Of a stretch of DNA of 64,000 nt, positions 44,228 through 52,757 are shown piece after piece. A program made the translations under genes and the position numbers. Source of the DNA: Sinorhizobium mexicanum (GTDB lineage Bacteria > Pseudomonadota > Alphaproteobacteria > Rhizobiales > Rhizobiaceae); the NCBI RefSeq assembly GCF_013488225.1, contig NZ_CP041241.1, positions 1,550,001 to 1,614,000 of the forward strand, written 5' to 3'. The notes below the pieces were generated by a model. It made no database searches. It was not told the DNA's origin and saw nothing but the letters and a program-made list of their open reading frames with translations. Numbering within the stretch: the stretch's first letter is position 1; each line of letters starts with the position of its first letter.

Positions 44228-45244
44228 CTAGTTTTTGTGGTTAAGGCGGGTCAGGCTTACCGCCAGGATCAATACCGCTCCGATTGCGAGGTTCTGGTAC
44301 CAGGTCGGCACGCCCCAAATCGCCAGCAGGTTGAGCCCCGCGGAAAAGCCCACGGCTGCAGTCAGGACGCGCCAAAGCGATCCCGTACCGCCCGCGAGCG
44401 CCACGCCTCCGAGCACTGCGATCGCAATCGCAGTCAGTTCATAGCCCTGCGCGAGCGCTGCCTCGACCGACTTCAGCCGCGCAGTGAAAACCAACCCGGC
44501 CACCGCCGCGAACAGCCCGCTCAACGCGAATGACGCCACAATGTATCTGTTCGTCGTAATGCCGGAATAGAGCGTCGCGGTTTCGTTGCCGCCGATCGCG
44601 AACAGCCGATTCCCGGCGACAGTTCTGGACAGGAAGGCATGCGCGAACAGGACCAGGACCACGAGAAGCACGAAGCTGACGGGTACGCCGAGCCAGAGCT
44701 CGTCGCTCAGCCAATTGAAGAACGCGCCCTTGAGATAGAACGGTGCGCCGTTGGTGGCGAGGTAGCTCAAGCCGCGCAGCGCCGTCAGCGATACGAGGGT
44801 CATGATGAAGGAGGCCACCTTGAAATAGGCGACGCCTACGCCGTTGAGCGCGCCGATGGCGGTGCCGGTCAACAAGGAGACGGCGACGAAAATCAGAGGC
44901 GATCCTGCGAACGTATTGCCCTTTACGATCCACCGTAATCCCAGCTCGCGACCTACCCAGGATGTGACTACGACAGCGACGATCACCGAGAACACCATGT
45001 TCGCGGCGACCGACAGGTCGATCCGGCCGGTGATCAGGACGATGGTCATTCCGGTCGCCAGCAGTCCGACGAGCGCAGCATTGCGCAACAGGTTCTGGAT
45101 GTTGAGCGCCGAGAGATAATGCGGCGACGTCAGCGCTCCGAGGACTAGGATGGACAGGACGAGCCACAGGATCGGCTCTCTGATGATTTGCGCGAGTCCG
45201 GACGCCCGAACGGCCGGCGCAGACGTTGCTTCGGCAATGATCAC
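44228..45244 (-). CDS. Sugar-type ABC transporter permease
   Basis: A 338-residue RbsC-type permease with about 8-10 membrane helices (SILVLGALTSPHYLSALNIQ, then VGLLATGMTIVLITGRIDLS) and the family motif LGGVALAGGTGSLWRVL near the ATPase-coupling end. It pairs with the second permease, which its start overlaps by four bases (ATGA). The kinase gene follows after 31 bases. Having two permease genes fits transporters with heterodimeric channels. Substrate unknown, probably sugar- or polyol-like. Confidence 0.9.
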   Translation of the reverse strand: MIIAEATSAPAVRASGLAQIIREPILWLVLSILVLGALTSPHYLSALNIQNLLRNAALVGLLATGMTIVLITGRIDLSVAANMVFSVIVAVVVTSWVGRELGLRWIVKGNTFAGSPLIFVAVSLLTGTAIGALNGVGVAYFKVASFIMTLVSLTALRGLSYLATNGAPFYLKGAFFNWLSDELWLGVPVSFVLLVVLVLFAHAFLSRTVAGNRLFAIGGNETATLYSGITTNRYIVASFALSGLFAAVAGLVFTARLKSVEAALAQGYELTAIAIAVLGGVALAGGTGSLWRVLTAAVGFSAGLNLLAIWGVPTWYQNLAIGAVLILAVSLTRLNHKN

Positions 45245-46230
45245 TTCACGAACCTCCGATTGCGCATGCCGGGCACGACGACGACAAGGATCACAAGTGC
45301 GGTGACGACCTGCTGCATGTAGAAACTGACACCCATCTGGTTGAGCAGGTTGTTGACGACGCCGATGATGAGCGTCGCGACGAGCGTCCCGAATACCGAG
45401 CCGGTGCCGCCTGCAAGCGCCGCGCCGCCAAGAACGGTGACCGCCAGAACCTTGAGTTCAAGACCGGGAAAGGCGGCAGGATTGATGTAGCCGAGCCTGG
45501 CGCTCTCGATGAGCCCGGTGATTGCCGCACACAGGCCACAGAATGCGAAGACCACGATCTTCACGCGATCGATCCTGATGCCTGACAGCAGCGCGGCGCG
45601 GGCATTGCCGCCGGTAGCGTAGAGCTTGCGGCCAAACGTCGAGCTTCTCGTCATGAAAACGCAGGCGAGTGCCATGACAGCGAGAAGGAAGATCGGCACC
45701 GGCACGCCGAGGAGTGCTCCGCGCCCGAACCACATATATTCCGCGATCTTCTCCGGGTAGGTCGCCTGACCCGCCGAGAAGATATTGGCGAGTGCGCTGG
45801 CGATCCCCAGCATCGCGAGCGTCGAGATCAGGGATGAAACACCGAGTTTCGCTACGAAGATCCCGTTGACGATCCCAAGACAGAGACCGCAAAGCAAAGT
45901 GGCGCCAATGATCAAGGCGGGGGAACCGGTGGGCAGCAGCAAGCCGCCGATGACGATGGAGAGCACCGCGACTCCAGCCACCGAAAGATCGATTTCCCCG
46001 GTTATGACGACCATCGTCATCCCGAAAGCGAGGATCCCGATTCCTGCAACGGCGGTGAGCACCACGCGCAGATTTTCCGGCGACAGGAAGCCGGGATAAA
46101 GGATCTGGCCTGCGACGACCAGTACGCCAAGGACGACGATGCGGCTGAGATCGCCGATCTCGGGCAGGAAACGCATCTGCGCCCAGCCGCCAGCGGCGTT
46201 GATGGAGGACTTCTCTTCTATGATGGTCAT
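45241..46230 (-). CDS. Sugar-type ABC transporter permease
   Basis: A 329-residue RbsC-type permease with helices such as IVVLGVLVVAGQILYPGFLS and the motifs FGMTMVVITGEIDLSVAG and LGGAALAGGTGSVFG. The start is set at the ATG before TIIEEKSS; the longer frame continues upstream but has no better signal, and the site here (GGAT) is weak, so the N-terminus is uncertain. The gene lies between the binding protein and the other permease and overlaps the latter by four bases. Confidence 0.88.
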   Translation of the reverse strand: MTIIEEKSSINAAGGWAQMRFLPEIGDLSRIVVLGVLVVAGQILYPGFLSPENLRVVLTAVAGIGILAFGMTMVVITGEIDLSVAGVAVLSIVIGGLLLPTGSPALIIGATLLCGLCLGIVNGIFVAKLGVSSLISTLAMLGIASALANIFSAGQATYPEKIAEYMWFGRGALLGVPVPIFLLAVMALACVFMTRSSTFGRKLYATGGNARAALLSGIRIDRVKIVVFAFCGLCAAITGLIESARLGYINPAAFPGLELKVLAVTVLGGAALAGGTGSVFGTLVATLIIGVVNNLLNQMGVSFYMQQVVTALVILVVVVPGMRNRRFVK

Positions 46231-46312
46231 TGAACGATCCAGTCGGAATGTCTGGCGGTCGCACCGCAGCCGATGAAGGCTGCGGGCCACGGTCTTGAAG
46301 ACAGATCACCGA

Positions 46313-47608
46313 TCAGTTGACGGCGGGTCCGTAGGCATAGGGCCATTCGTCCGGCGTCATCGTCTCCACCCCTTCGATGACCATCTTGGTCTTCGTGATC
46401 ATGGGCAGATTGGGTGTCATGATCAGCTTGGGCGGAGCGTCGTTGAGACCTTCCTTCGCGCCGATATGCTTGATCACGGCGCGGATGCCGATATCGCCGA
46501 TCAGCGGCGTATAGGGCGAGACCATGTCAATGTTGCCGTCGGCGATCTCCTTCAGAACTTCCTTCGCGTCGTCATTGGCGAGGATGACGATCTTCTTCCC
46601 GTCCGGCGCGGAATTCAGCCGTTTTGCCTCGCGGATGGCGTCGAGAGCGCCCATCGCCTCCTCGCCGCCCGTATTGAAGCTGACGGAGATGTCGTTGAAG
46701 GCCTGAAGGGCATCCGCAGTCGACTGGAATGCCAGCGTTCGCTGACTGTTGGTATGGTAGTTGCCCTGGATGTTGAAACCATCGACATTGCCGATCACCT
46801 CAAGGAAGGCACCCGTCCGGATCGAGTCCGCCGTGCTGCCGAGGTCCTTGCGGTTGAGTACGATGTTGCCGGCCTTCAGTACCTCTTTGAGATAGAGGCC
46901 CTCCTGCAGGCCGTTGGCGTAGAAGTTTCCGAGAACTTCGGAACTGATCTTTTCCGACGAAGTCCGGCGGTCGACGCTGACGACCGGAATGCCGGCATCG
47001 ATGGCGCGGTCGACCGGCGGCCCCATCGGCGCTTCACGCGACGGCCAGAGCACAATTCCATCGTATTTCTTGGCGACCCAGGTATCGATGACCTGGCCCA
47101 TCTTGTTGTCGTCGAATTCGGCGTCAATCACCTCGATCTCGACATTCGGATGGCGGGCGGCCTCCCATGCGGCGGCATCGGCAAGGCTGATCAGCCAAGG
47201 ATGATTGAACCCGTGGAAGACGAAGCCGATCTTGTAGGTCTTCTTGGGATCGAGCACCGGTCCCTCGGGAAGCGGAATGTAGTCGGTGAAGGGCGCCTTG
47301 ATCTCGAGCTTGCTATAGGGCCCGGTGAAGGTGGCTCCCATACCCGGCTTCCAGACGAAGCCGTCGGCGAGCCCGCCCACCGGGTAGGCGTCGAGATAGT
47401 CGCGGAAACCATCTTTTTCGAAGAGTTCGCCAACGCTCTTGTTGCTCATTCCTTCCTTGGCATGCTCGGAATAGGACGCGATCAGGCCGTTCAGCACGTC
47501 ATGGACGCCGTCCGCGTGGGCCTGGGCGGTCAGACAGCCCTGGGTTGCGGCGAAGACAGCGACGCTCATCACGCCACCGATGGCGGCGCGCCTTGTGAAT
47601 TTCAGCAT
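46313..47608 (-). CDS. Sugar-type ABC transporter periplasmic binding protein
   Basis: A 431-residue type I periplasmic binding protein. The signal region is MLKFTRRAAIGGVMSVAVF, ending near AQAHA. An extra N-terminal region of about 70 residues precedes the RbsB-like core, which begins around KTYKIGFVFHGFNHPWLISL and includes GIVLWPSREAP, VSVDRRTS and a helical end. The length exceeds that of ordinary RbsB (about 300), suggesting an unusual or larger ligand. The ATG follows GGGAGGAAATA. It is the first transport gene after the Rieske ferredoxin, separated by 85 bases. Confidence 0.88.
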   Translation of the reverse strand: MLKFTRRAAIGGVMSVAVFAATQGCLTAQAHADGVHDVLNGLIASYSEHAKEGMSNKSVGELFEKDGFRDYLDAYPVGGLADGFVWKPGMGATFTGPYSKLEIKAPFTDYIPLPEGPVLDPKKTYKIGFVFHGFNHPWLISLADAAAWEAARHPNVEIEVIDAEFDDNKMGQVIDTWVAKKYDGIVLWPSREAPMGPPVDRAIDAGIPVVSVDRRTSSEKISSEVLGNFYANGLQEGLYLKEVLKAGNIVLNRKDLGSTADSIRTGAFLEVIGNVDGFNIQGNYHTNSQRTLAFQSTADALQAFNDISVSFNTGGEEAMGALDAIREAKRLNSAPDGKKIVILANDDAKEVLKEIADGNIDMVSPYTPLIGDIGIRAVIKHIGAKEGLNDAPPKLIMTPNLPMITKTKMVIEGVETMTPDEWPYAYGPAVN

Positions 47609-47693
47609 TATTTCCTCCCATGATTGGACAATATTGTCCCATTCGGTCGTGCCATTTCCTCCGGGCACGAACCGACCTCCCCCTACGTGTCGT

Positions 47694-48032
47694 CTAGTCG
47701 ACCAACACGTAGACCTGACCGTTCTCAATCTTAGTCTTGAAGGTTTTCAGGTTCTTGGTGACGGGCGGCGAAAGCGCGGCACCCGTGCGAATGTTGAACA
47801 GCCCCTGATGCAGCGGACACTCGACGGTTTCGCCATCGATGTATCCTTCGGACATGAAGGCATGCTCGTGTGTGCAGATTCCGGAAGTCGCATAGAACTC
47901 GCCGGACAAGTTATAGACAGCGATGCACCTTCCCTTGTGGGTAAACCGCATTGCATCCTCCGATGCCAACGCGCTCGCCTCTACCGCCATGACCCACTCA
48001 GCGGCGGTTACGCTGGTATTCTCCTCACTCAT
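47694..48032 (-). CDS. Rieske-type ferredoxin
   Basis: A 112-residue small Rieske [2Fe-2S] protein. The cluster ligands are visible as CTHEHA (first C-x-H, near residue 53) and CPLHQG (second C-x2-H, near 73), the pattern of Rieske ferredoxins of dioxygenase and hydroxylase systems; the protein has no oxygenase domain. It would carry electrons from the FAD reductase (38765) to the di-iron membrane enzyme (39994). It is the first gene of the minus-strand run, although the transport genes separate it from its partners. The ATG has a modest AAGAACG site upstream. Confidence 0.88.
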   Translation of the reverse strand: MSEENTSVTAAEWVMAVEASALASEDAMRFTHKGRCIAVYNLSGEFYATSGICTHEHAFMSEGYIDGETVECPLHQGLFNIRTGAALSPPVTKNLKTFKTKIENGQVYVLVD

Positions 48033-48356
48033 AACGTTCTTTCGCTTATCTTCGCTTCGTCAGCAGTTTAGGTTCGCTCCAATCTTTTTGACGACTTGAT
48101 AAATCTCAAATTCATTCTTTGAATGGGGTCATTGGCGCCTGCCGTCAGTTCCGAATTCGCCGCCTTGGTTTGGTCGGGCATTGGCCTTCACTGCGTCGAG
48201 AGTCAGCACGCAACGACGTGGTAAGTCAGGGTTTATTGTTATGCTTCGCGCGACCGGGCAAGTGCGACGGGGGACAGCAAAAGGCTGTTCTTTCCTCCTT
48301 TGCTTGAGTTAGGTTAAGGGGAGAGAGGCTGAAACAATGCAGCAGTGGAGAGCCAT
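48033..48356. promoter_or_regulatory. Divergent region between ferredoxin operon and cyclase
   Basis: About 320 bases, AT-rich near 48080-48130. It must contain the promoter of the Rieske/ABC operon and that of the cyclase. No clear operator could be assigned to the LysR protein; a TTTGAATGG/ATTCATTC run lies near 48108-48125. No gene seen. Confidence 0.4.
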
Positions 48357-49049
48357 ATGAGGCCGAAGCAGAATTCCGCCAACGCATCGGCCACAGTTGC
48401 TTTCATAGACCTTGCCGGATTTAGCGCGATTGCGGACGTTTATGGGGACGCCGTTGCTGTCGACATTCTCGAGGTGTTCGAGGGCATGGTCCATGAAAAC
48501 CTTAGCGGCCATCAATCGCCGATCAAATGGATTGGCGATGAGGCAATGCTCGCTTTTCCCGAGCCCGAAATTGCGATCCAGGTACTCGGCACGCTGCTGC
48601 AGGCATGCCGCAAGCAACCGCTGCTCCCGCTCACACGGACGGGGCTGAATCACGGGCCGGTCGTCCGCCGAGCAGGCGACCTCTTTGGATCGACGGTCAA
48701 CATAGCGGCGCGGGTTGCGGCGCTCGCATCCCCGGGTCAACTGCTCGCCACTCGTCCGATTGCCGAGGCGGCCGACGCCAAGGGCATTCTAGTCCGAGAT
48801 CTTGGCCCGGTCGCACTTCGGTCGGTTGCCGGGGAAGTCGATCTCTATGAGATCGAGCTTGCTCCGTCGACTGACTCGGCCTGGATTGACCCGGTGTGCA
48901 AAATGCATGCACCCTATTCATCCTATAGACGGTCCGCCCCGCAGGGGCCGTGGTTCTGTTCGCCGCTTTGCGAGGAAGCTTATCGAAAATCGCCGCAGAC
49001 CTACCCTGCTGCCGCGGCGAGCGGGCCGATCAAGAGAGCAACAAACTAA
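48357..49049 (+). CDS. Class III nucleotidyl cyclase with YHS-like tail
   Basis: About 230 residues: a class III cyclase domain (VAFIDLAGFSAIAD at the start, then WIGDEAMLAF and LNHGPVV, NIAARVAALA) followed from about residue 185 by a cysteine-containing segment DPVCKMHAPYSS and WFCSPLCEEAY that matches the YHS metal-binding pattern. Residues that bind the two metals are D (near 18) and D (near 60). It would make cAMP or cGMP, perhaps controlled by the metal-binding tail. The ATG is preceded by GGAGAG; a GTG 12 bases upstream is less likely. It stands alone, divergent from the ferredoxin operon. Confidence 0.78.
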   Translation: MRPKQNSANASATVAFIDLAGFSAIADVYGDAVAVDILEVFEGMVHENLSGHQSPIKWIGDEAMLAFPEPEIAIQVLGTLLQACRKQPLLPLTRTGLNHGPVVRRAGDLFGSTVNIAARVAALASPGQLLATRPIAEAADAKGILVRDLGPVALRSVAGEVDLYEIELAPSTDSAWIDPVCKMHAPYSSYRRSAPQGPWFCSPLCEEAYRKSPQTYPAAAASGPIKRATN

Positions 49050-49299
49050 GCCCTGCTCTGGCGCCGGCGGACGCGCGCGTCGAACTGCGGGTGGCAAGCA
49101 TGAGCGCGGCGACCGCTCTCCGATCGGGCGGTTCGCTTTCCGAGCTTCTAATCACTCGCTTTCGTTGAGCGCCCGTGCCGTTCCAGCGCCCCTTATCAGT
49201 GCTCGGGGTCGGACCGGGAGTGTAACGGGTCGCATCATCATTGCCGCCCCACCTCACAGAACGTCGTCGTGACGGCGAGTGGTTGCAGCGAAAGCCGCC

Positions 49300-49917
49300 T
49301 TATCCCGCCAAGGTATATTTCGATGCGAGGAGCACCGCGAGTTCCTGCCGGCAGTCGAGGAGCGGGCGAACCGCTTGGCTGGCTTTTGCAATCGCCATGG
49401 CCCCGGAGTAGGCGGCGACTACCAGCGTCGCAAGACTGCCCGGATCTATGCCGAGAGCGCGTTTCAAGTCGACATCCGCCTGAAACTTTGCCGACAGCGC
49501 CTCGTGCCAGTCGGTGAAAACACCGCTGAGCGCCTCGCGCATCTCTTCATCATGCGGCGAAACCTCCATCGCCATGTTATTGAGGGGGCAGCCGGAGACC
49601 GAGCCTTTACGCGACAGGTCGCCGATGATGTTTTCAAAGATGAGATCGATGGCCGTTGGCGCGTCCGCGCAGGCTTGAAGCGGCTCGATCCAGGTCTGCC
49701 GAACGGCGTCGGCCACCCGATCGCGGATAACCGCCAATCCGAGTTCTCGCTTTGCGGGAAAATGATGCGCCATGGCCCCGCCAGATACCGAGGCCTTTTC
49801 ACGCAATTCCATCATTCCCGTTGCGAGATAGCCCTGAGCAACAAAGGCATCATAGGCTGCATCGACAATCCTGCGACGCACTGCCTGGGGGTCATTGGTT
49901 CTTCTGTTTCCGATCAC
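49300..49917 (-). CDS. TetR-family transcriptional regulator
   Basis: About 205 residues. The N-terminal HTH is ARRRIVDAAYDAFVAQGYLA-like (RRRIVDAAYDAFVAQGYLAT, recognition VSGGAMAHHFPAKRELGLA), followed by the ligand-binding domain with GCPLNNMAMEVS, typical of AcrR/NemR-like repressors with a reactive cysteine. The start is GTG after AGGGTGGCGACC; the longer ORF extends into the promoter. It is divergent from a NIPSNAP gene, and two matching palindromes lie between them, so it most likely represses that gene and itself. The ligand is unknown; a reactive electrophile is plausible. Confidence 0.86.
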   Translation of the reverse strand: MIGNRRTNDPQAVRRRIVDAAYDAFVAQGYLATGMMELREKASVSGGAMAHHFPAKRELGLAVIRDRVADAVRQTWIEPLQACADAPTAIDLIFENIIGDLSRKGSVSGCPLNNMAMEVSPHDEEMREALSGVFTDWHEALSAKFQADVDLKRALGIDPGSLATLVVAAYSGAMAIAKASQAVRPLLDCRQELAVLLASKYTLAG

Positions 49918-49953
49918 GGTCGCCACCCTACAAACTCGAGCAACAATAGCGCC

Positions 49954-50006
49954 TTGACAAAACAGGTCAATCATCCTGTTATTAAAACAGGACAATCGAC
50001 CTGTTT
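49954..50006 (+). promoter_or_regulatory. Promoter overlapped by twin TetR operators
   Basis: A good promoter (TTGACA at 49954, TGTTAT at 49977, 17-bp spacer) faces the NIPSNAP gene. Two inverted repeats with equal design, AACAGG-8-CCTGTT at 49961-49980 and AAACAGG-8-CCTGTTT at 49985-50006, cover the spacer and the start region. Both have the same 8-base spacing, as expected for TetR dimers, so binding would block transcription. The repressor encoded next door is the natural candidate. Confidence 0.75.
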
Positions 50007-50015
50007 GGAGGTATC

Positions 50016-50738
50016 ATGGAACCGCATACCGTTTTCGAACTCCGCCGCTACCGCCTCCGTCCAGGCGGCAGGGAACCTCTAATCCGACTGTTTGACAGCG
50101 AATTCGTTGAACCACAGGAAGCGCTGGGTGTGCGCATCGTCGGCGAGTTCCGCGACCTCGAAGATCCCGATGCCTTCGTCTGGGTTCGGTCCTTTGCGGA
50201 CATGGAAGCCCGAACGGAAGCGCTCAAGTCCTTCTATACGAGCGCGATCTGGAAGGAACATGGACCGGCAGCCAACGACACGATGCTCAACTCGGATAAC
50301 GTGTTGCTCCTGAAACCCGTTCGCGGCGTGCAACCGTTCAGTCACAATCTGCCGAGGAAAGGCGAGGAGCTCAATACTGGAGGTCTCATCGTCGTGAATA
50401 TCTGCTCGCTCGCCCTCAGAACAGAGGACGAATTCGCCAAGTTCTTCATCCAGAATGCGCTGCCGATTTTGCAGGATACCGGCGCTCGCGTTGATGCCGT
50501 TTTCATCACCGAGAGTAGCGTAAATGGCTTTCCGAGGCTTCCCGTCCGTGAGGGGGAGGCGGTACTTGTCTGGTTCGAATGCCATGAGGACGGCGATAGT
50601 TTTTCACACCATCGAGAGCGCTTGGGACGGAACCCCAAATGGACCGATGACGTCTGTCCACGAATGGACGGGCAGTGCTGGCGAAGCATCGAGGTCGCAC
50701 GCCTGACACCGACGTCGCGGTCGCTTTGCACCTGGTAG
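50016..50738 (+). CDS. NIPSNAP-family protein
   Basis: A 240-residue protein with a NIPSNAP-like ferredoxin-fold domain at the start (FELRRYRLRPGGREPLIRLF, then SFADMEARTEALKSFYTS). The second half, from about residue 120, has a similar look (VVNICSLALRTEDEFAKFF). NIPSNAP proteins are widespread; some bind small ligands or have redox-linked roles, but no reaction is certain. It is expressed from a promoter covered by twin TetR operators and starts at an ATG after TTTGGAGG. No other gene follows in the same unit. Confidence 0.75.
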   Translation: MEPHTVFELRRYRLRPGGREPLIRLFDSEFVEPQEALGVRIVGEFRDLEDPDAFVWVRSFADMEARTEALKSFYTSAIWKEHGPAANDTMLNSDNVLLLKPVRGVQPFSHNLPRKGEELNTGGLIVVNICSLALRTEDEFAKFFIQNALPILQDTGARVDAVFITESSVNGFPRLPVREGEAVLVWFECHEDGDSFSHHRERLGRNPKWTDDVCPRMDGQCWRSIEVARLTPTSRSLCTW

Positions 50739-50891
50739 CTGCCGACGTCCGCTCTCTGGCGCAGTTCAGCCGGGCGGCCAAGCCGCAGCCGGCGGCAGCT
50801 TAGTCGCAGGCCTGACGCTCTGTCGAAAAGATGCACTGTCTCCGGCTTTGCCCTTCGCCAAGGAGGGCCGGCAGTCAAAAAGATCATTGTT

Positions 50892-51482
50892 TCAATCGCT
50901 GCCGGCCCGGACCTTTTCGACGCGAAGAATGCCAGCCGGAGAAGGTGCCAGCAATTCACCCTCAGGTCTTGAAAGATAGATCCAGTCTGCCCATCGCTGA
51001 GGTGGAACAACGACGACCTGCCGGTCATGGATCGGCGCCACGTCCGGCCCCGGCGCGGTCGTCAGCATCGTGAAAGCGGGCGGCTGGTTTGCCTCGCCGT
51101 CGCGCCACAGGCCGGCAATCGCCATGATCGGGTAATCCGCGAGCGTGAAACGATGTTTGGCTTTGGGATATTTCTTGCCGGTGAACTCGAAAAAGGCGCT
51201 CGCCGGGATCAGGCAACGCCTGCTATCGGAAAAGTCCCGCCCCTCGGAGCGGAAATTGAAGACCGGACCACCACGGCCTTTGGGTTGAAAGCCGAACCGC
51301 ATCTGGGTGAGTTCTATTACATTGCCGCTCGCCCGCATTACCGGACCGAGGTCACCGATCCTGATGTCATCGGCTTGCGGCAGGTCAGCCTCGCCCTGAT
51401 GTGCGGGTATGCCGAGCGCCAAGTCCTGCATTGTCTTGCAGTATTCGGCATACCGGATGTGTTGTTCATAGTCATTGCACAA
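50892..51482 (-). CDS. SOS response-associated peptidase, YedK/HMCES family
   Basis: A 196-residue protein of the YedK/HMCES family, which crosslinks its Cys2 to abasic sites in single-stranded DNA. The catalytic cysteine is C2 in MCNDYEQ (the usual form is MCGR), with a glutamate in ASAFFEF (near 98) and the histidine of APIHDRQ (near 152). RCLIPASAFFEF is the family signature. It is shorter than E. coli YedK (about 220 residues). The gene stands alone with 150-240 bases on either side; no neighbouring DNA repair gene was seen. Confidence 0.85.
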   Translation of the reverse strand: MCNDYEQHIRYAEYCKTMQDLALGIPAHQGEADLPQADDIRIGDLGPVMRASGNVIELTQMRFGFQPKGRGGPVFNFRSEGRDFSDSRRCLIPASAFFEFTGKKYPKAKHRFTLADYPIMAIAGLWRDGEANQPPAFTMLTTAPGPDVAPIHDRQVVVVPPQRWADWIYLSRPEGELLAPSPAGILRVEKVRAGSD

Positions 51483-51721
51483 TGTCGATCACTCCGCAGT
51501 CTCTTTCGACGGTAACGCTTCACTGATGCGATCATTACATAGGGCGGCTCTCGCGCGGTTCCGCGGCTTAAACGATCGAGCAGGCGCGGCGAGCACGCGC
51601 TTGCTTGAGTGTCGGCAATCAGATTGATACTCCTCTAAGACAATTGTTGTGTGCCGGGCCGGTAGCACCCTGTGCGATTTGACGCTACGAAATGGCAGCA
51701 GAACGTGGGAGGAACAGCGCT

Positions 51722-52633
51722 ATGGCCGAAAGCCCGCTTTATGAGATTCGCGACGAACGATTCGGTGCCCTGATCGTTGGCAGCGCCGCACTCGAAGAGC
51801 TCTATCGCGGCTGCCGGTGGGCGGAAGGGCCGGTCTGGTTTTCCGACCTCAACGTCCTGATCTGGAGCGATATTCCGAACGAACGCATGATGCGCTGGTC
51901 GCCGGACGGCGGCGCCTCGGTCTTCCGCTCACCCTCGAATTATGTGAACGGCAATACCCGCGACCTCCAGGGGCGGCTGATCTCGTGCGAACACGGCGGC
52001 CGGCGCGTGACCCGCACCGAGTATGACGGCCGCATTACCGTGCTCGCCGACAGCTACCAGGGCAAGCGGCTGAACTCACCAAATGACGTTGTAGTGCGCT
52101 CCGACGGCTCGATCTGGTTCACCGACCCGACCTACGGCATCATCTCGGACTATGAAGGCCACAAAACAGAGTCTGAACAAGGGACGCGTAATGTGTATCG
52201 CATCGATCCCGTGTCGGGCGCAATCCTTGCGGTGGTCACCGATTTCATTCAGCCGAACGGCCTCGCCTTCTCCCCGAATGAAAAGCGGCTCTTTGTCGCC
52301 GACTCGGGCTCGGCCCAGCATGAGGTCCCGAGCCATATCCGCGTTTTTGATGTGGCCGAAGACGGCACACTGGGAAACGGCAGCTATTTCTGCTCCATTG
52401 ACAACGGCAATCCAGATGGCTTCCGCTTCGACGTTGCCGGAAACCTGTGGTGCAGCGCCGGTGACGGGGTCCATTGCTTTGCACCGGATGGCAAGCTGCT
52501 TGGCAAGATCCTTGTGCCACAGACGGTGTCAAACCTCACCTTCGGCGGTCCGAAGAAGAACCGCCTCTTCATCACCGCCACCCAGTCGCTTTACTCGATC
52601 TATGTGAAGGCGAACGGAGCGCAGCACCCCTAA
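51722..52633 (+). CDS. SMP-30/gluconolactonase-family lactonase
   Basis: A 303-residue SMP-30 family beta-propeller. The divalent-metal residues are recognisable: E in CRWAEGPVW, N in LNSPNDVVV (near 120) and D in LFVADSG. Repeated blade motifs such as GSIWFTDPTYGI and LAFSPNEKRLFVADSG fit. It would hydrolyse a sugar lactone or similar ester in the cytosol. The ATG follows GGGAGGAACAGCGCT; the frame is open upstream but lacks a better site. Neighbours do not fix its substrate. No signal peptide is present. Confidence 0.85.
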   Translation: MAESPLYEIRDERFGALIVGSAALEELYRGCRWAEGPVWFSDLNVLIWSDIPNERMMRWSPDGGASVFRSPSNYVNGNTRDLQGRLISCEHGGRRVTRTEYDGRITVLADSYQGKRLNSPNDVVVRSDGSIWFTDPTYGIISDYEGHKTESEQGTRNVYRIDPVSGAILAVVTDFIQPNGLAFSPNEKRLFVADSGSAQHEVPSHIRVFDVAEDGTLGNGSYFCSIDNGNPDGFRFDVAGNLWCSAGDGVHCFAPDGKLLGKILVPQTVSNLTFGGPKKNRLFITATQSLYSIYVKANGAQHP

Positions 52634-52757
52634 TGCCGTACCACGGCAGCCTAGCGTGACACGCGTCAGACATGTTCGGGAGCATGGATCTCACCTTATG
52701 GCAACCATGGAGCAGCTTAACGGCTACATCATTGTCAACAAGAACGCGGATTGCTCT

